From positions 1 to 33,223 of the forward strand of contig NZ_QGGF01000364.1 in the NCBI RefSeq assembly GCF_003857015.1: 33,223 nt of DNA, given 5' to 3'. Shown here in pieces: positions 31,323 to 33,223 of this stretch. Position 1 is the first letter of the stretch. Each line of letters opens with the position of its first letter. Both the position numbers and the translations under genes were made by a program. Origin of the DNA: Micromonospora globispora. GTDB taxonomy: Bacteria; Actinomycetota; Actinomycetes; Mycobacteriales; Micromonosporaceae. The notes beneath the pieces were generated by a model, which saw nothing but the letters and a program-made list of their open reading frames with translations, ran no database searches and had not been told where the DNA came from.

Positions 31323-32999
31323 ATGACGACCGAAGCCCACGGCCGGCCGGTGCTGCACGCCCGGCAGATCCGCCTGCTGATGTTCGGCCTGATGACGGGG
31401 ATGCTGCTGGCCGCCCTGGATCAGACCATCGTCGGTACCGCCCTGCCGACCATCGTCGGTGAGCTGGGCGGCATCAACCACTACTCGTGGGTGGTGACCG
31501 CGTACCTGCTCGCGTCCACCGCCTCGACCCCGCTGTACGGCAAGATGGCCGACCTGTACGGGCGCCGCCCGGTCTTCCTCTTCTCGATCGGGACGTTCCT
31601 GCTCGGCTCGCTGCTGGCGGGTCTCTCGCAGAACATGACCCAGCTGATCCTCACCCGCGGCGTGCAGGGGCTCGGCGCCGGTGGTCTGATGACGCTGGCG
31701 TTCACCATCATCTCGGACGTGGTCTCGCCCCGGGAACGTGGCCGCTACCAGGGGCTCTTCGGCGCGGTCTTCGGCCTGTCGTCGGTGGCCGGCCCGCTGG
31801 TCGGCGGCTACTTCGCGGAGACCAACTGGCGATGGATCTTCTACATCAACGTGCCGCTGGCGATCCTCGCGATCGTGGTCTGCTACCACGTGATGCGGTT
31901 GATCCCGTTCCAGCGGCGGGAGCACGCCATCGACTGGCTCGGCGCCGGGCTGCTGGTGGCCGGGGTGAGCTGCCTGCTGCTCGGGCTGAGCTGGGGCGGC
32001 AACCAGTACGCCTGGAGCTCCGGCGTGATCATCGGGCTGTTCGTGGCCGGGGCGGTGCTCGGGGTGCTCTTCGTGCTCCAGGAGGCCCGGGTACCGGAGC
32101 CGATCCTGCCGTTGCGGCTGTTCCGCAGCCCGACGTTCGCGCTGGCCAACTCGGCGGGTTTCGTGCTCGGTCTGGTGATGTTCGGCTCGATCATCTTCAT
32201 CCCGCTCTACCTGCAGATCGTCAAGGGCGCCTCGCCGACCCGCAGCGGTCTGCTCATGCTGCCGATGATGGCCGGCATCATCATCACCTCAGTACTCACC
32301 GGCCGGGCGATGAGCCGGATCGGCCGGTACAAGTGGTTCCCCGTGGCCGGCTCGGCGGTGCTCGTCGCCGGCATGCTGCTCTTCACCCGGCTGGCGGTGG
32401 ACACCTCGCTCTGGGTGGCCTTCGGCTACATGGTGGTGATCGGCGTCGGGCTGGGCCTCTGCATGCAGTCGCTGATCCTGGCAGTGCAGAACGCGGTGTC
32501 CGTGCGGGACCTGGGCGCCGGCACCTCGTCGGCGACGTTCTTCCGCTCGTTGGGCGGCTCGTTCGGTGTGGCGATCCTCGGCGCGGTGCTGTCGTCGCAG
32601 CTCACCGACCAGCTGGCGGCCCGACTGCCGGGCGCGATCGCACAGCTTCCGCCCGATCAGCGGGCCGCGGTGGCGGCCCGGGGCGGCGCGAACATCTCGA
32701 TCAACGACCCGGCGACCATCCTCGCCCTGCCCGGCCCGGTACGCGCCGCCATCCAGGCCGCGTTCGTCGAGTCGCTGCACCTGGTCTTCCTGACCACCGG
32801 CCTGATCGCCATCCTGGCCGTGCTGGTCACCCTGGCCCTGCCCAACGACCAGCTCCGCGGCGCCGGCCCGCAGGGCGCGACCGGCGGTGCCGACCCGCTC
32901 GGCGGCAAGGCCGCCGCCCCCGGCGGCAAGCCGCTGACGAAGGAGTCGAAGGAGGAGGCCGCCGCCGACATGGAGGCCAAGTCCCAGACCATGCTCTGA
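31323..32999 (+). CDS. DHA2-family drug:H+ antiporter (14-helix MFS)
   Basis: A 558-aa protein with about 14 membrane helices. LLAALDQTIVGTALPTIVGELGG (motif D1 of DHA2) and GKMADLYGRRPVFLFSIG (motif A) are clear, as is GAVFGLSSVAGPLVGGYFAETNWRWIFYINVPLA (motif C region). The tail is Lys/Gly/Ala-rich and cytoplasmic. It expels drugs or antibiotics using protons. It follows the DJ-1 gene after a strong hairpin and may be regulated by it. Substrate unknown. Confidence 0.9.
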   Translation: MTTEAHGRPVLHARQIRLLMFGLMTGMLLAALDQTIVGTALPTIVGELGGINHYSWVVTAYLLASTASTPLYGKMADLYGRRPVFLFSIGTFLLGSLLAGLSQNMTQLILTRGVQGLGAGGLMTLAFTIISDVVSPRERGRYQGLFGAVFGLSSVAGPLVGGYFAETNWRWIFYINVPLAILAIVVCYHVMRLIPFQRREHAIDWLGAGLLVAGVSCLLLGLSWGGNQYAWSSGVIIGLFVAGAVLGVLFVLQEARVPEPILPLRLFRSPTFALANSAGFVLGLVMFGSIIFIPLYLQIVKGASPTRSGLLMLPMMAGIIITSVLTGRAMSRIGRYKWFPVAGSAVLVAGMLLFTRLAVDTSLWVAFGYMVVIGVGLGLCMQSLILAVQNAVSVRDLGAGTSSATFFRSLGGSFGVAILGAVLSSQLTDQLAARLPGAIAQLPPDQRAAVAARGGANISINDPATILALPGPVRAAIQAAFVESLHLVFLTTGLIAILAVLVTLALPNDQLRGAGPQGATGGADPLGGKAAAPGGKPLTKESKEEAAADMEAKSQTML

Positions 33000-33159
33000 C
33001 GGCTCCCGGTGGATCATGTAACGGAACGACGCCGGTCGACGTCTATACAGGGTGGAGCCGCCGTCGGGCGGCCTCCCGGCCGGCGTCGACGGGGGCGCCG
33101 ACCGTGCCGTGCCGCCAGCCGACCGCCGCCGGTGCGGCTCCTTTCGAACAAGGGACGTC

Positions 33160-33223
33160 ATGAGTTCCGACCGCACCTTCCGTACCGGTCTCACCCTCCT
33201 CTCCCTCGCCGCCGCCTCGGCCG
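33160..33223 (+). CDS. Start of a secreted protein (partial, runs off window)
   Basis: ATG with AGGGA about six bases upstream. The first 21 residues, MSSDRTFRTGLTLLSLAAAS followed by A, look like a signal peptide. The rest is outside the window. Confidence 0.6.
   Translation, partial: MSSDRTFRTGLTLLSLAAASA

Noticed and set aside
33010..33060. ECF-type promoter before the partial secreted gene
   Set aside because: GGAAC and CGTC are present, but the spacing of 12 bases is too short for the usual 16-17.
1..33223. CRISPR array
   Set aside because: No regularly spaced short repeats are present; the repeats found are two-copy only.

Overview
The window is high-GC actinobacterial DNA. Codon usage, GTG starts, the gene families and an actinomycete integrative and conjugative element (AICE) suggest Micromonosporaceae (a Micromonospora-like organism). 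That placement is inferred from gene content, not from a marker gene.

Region 1 (1-3551) is an accreted integration hotspot. Two 62-bp identical direct repeats (819-880 and 3490-3551) each carry the 3' half of a tRNA-Phe gene, read on the minus strand, followed by a terminator hairpin. Between them lie a 298-aa hypothetical gene, an orphan ribbon-helix-helix protein, an arylsulfatase start fragment and a perfect 42-bp palindrome. No integrase is present there, so it looks like the relic or cis-mobilizable remainder of an earlier element.

Region 2 (3510 to about 12233, possibly 13036) is an AICE. Its core is one leftward, heavily overlapping operon: two small genes of unknown function, a TraB/FtsK-like DNA translocase, a SpdB-like (DUF2637-like) membrane protein, a membrane-tethered GGDEF protein, a RepSA-like HUH replication initiator, an excisionase and a tyrosine integrase next to the tRNA-Phe att site. 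A 20-bp perfect palindrome abuts the likely operon promoter. Rightward from it runs a small gene, a DUF6879-type gene and an XRE/DUF5753 regulator. A lower-GC membrane-anchored gene follows as possible cargo. No distal tRNA-Phe copy closes the element inside the window.

Region 3 (13037-17200) is a junk-rich junction. It holds two copies of a 101-bp GC-rich repeat, one of which cuts off the N-terminal half of a second integrase. It also holds the 3' half of a tRNA-Thr with its terminator, a shared 31-bp repeat, an LtrA-like membrane gene and several small membrane or secreted hypothetical genes.

Region 4 (17474-33223) looks like ordinary chromosome. It has an LPITG-anchored surface protein, an SRPBCC/ArsR pair, a GNAT acetyltransferase, another SRPBCC protein, a MazG-like NTP pyrophosphohydrolase and a protein with a duplicated 57-aa Rho-N/SAP-like module. 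Next come an ArsR-like regulator with an MFS exporter behind a concentric palindromic operator, a PPOX flavoprotein, a DUF2231-Hsp20 pair and a heptose-type glycosylation cluster (GT9, GT2, HldE). The window ends with a DJ-1/PfpI protein, a DHA2 drug exporter and the start of a secreted protein.
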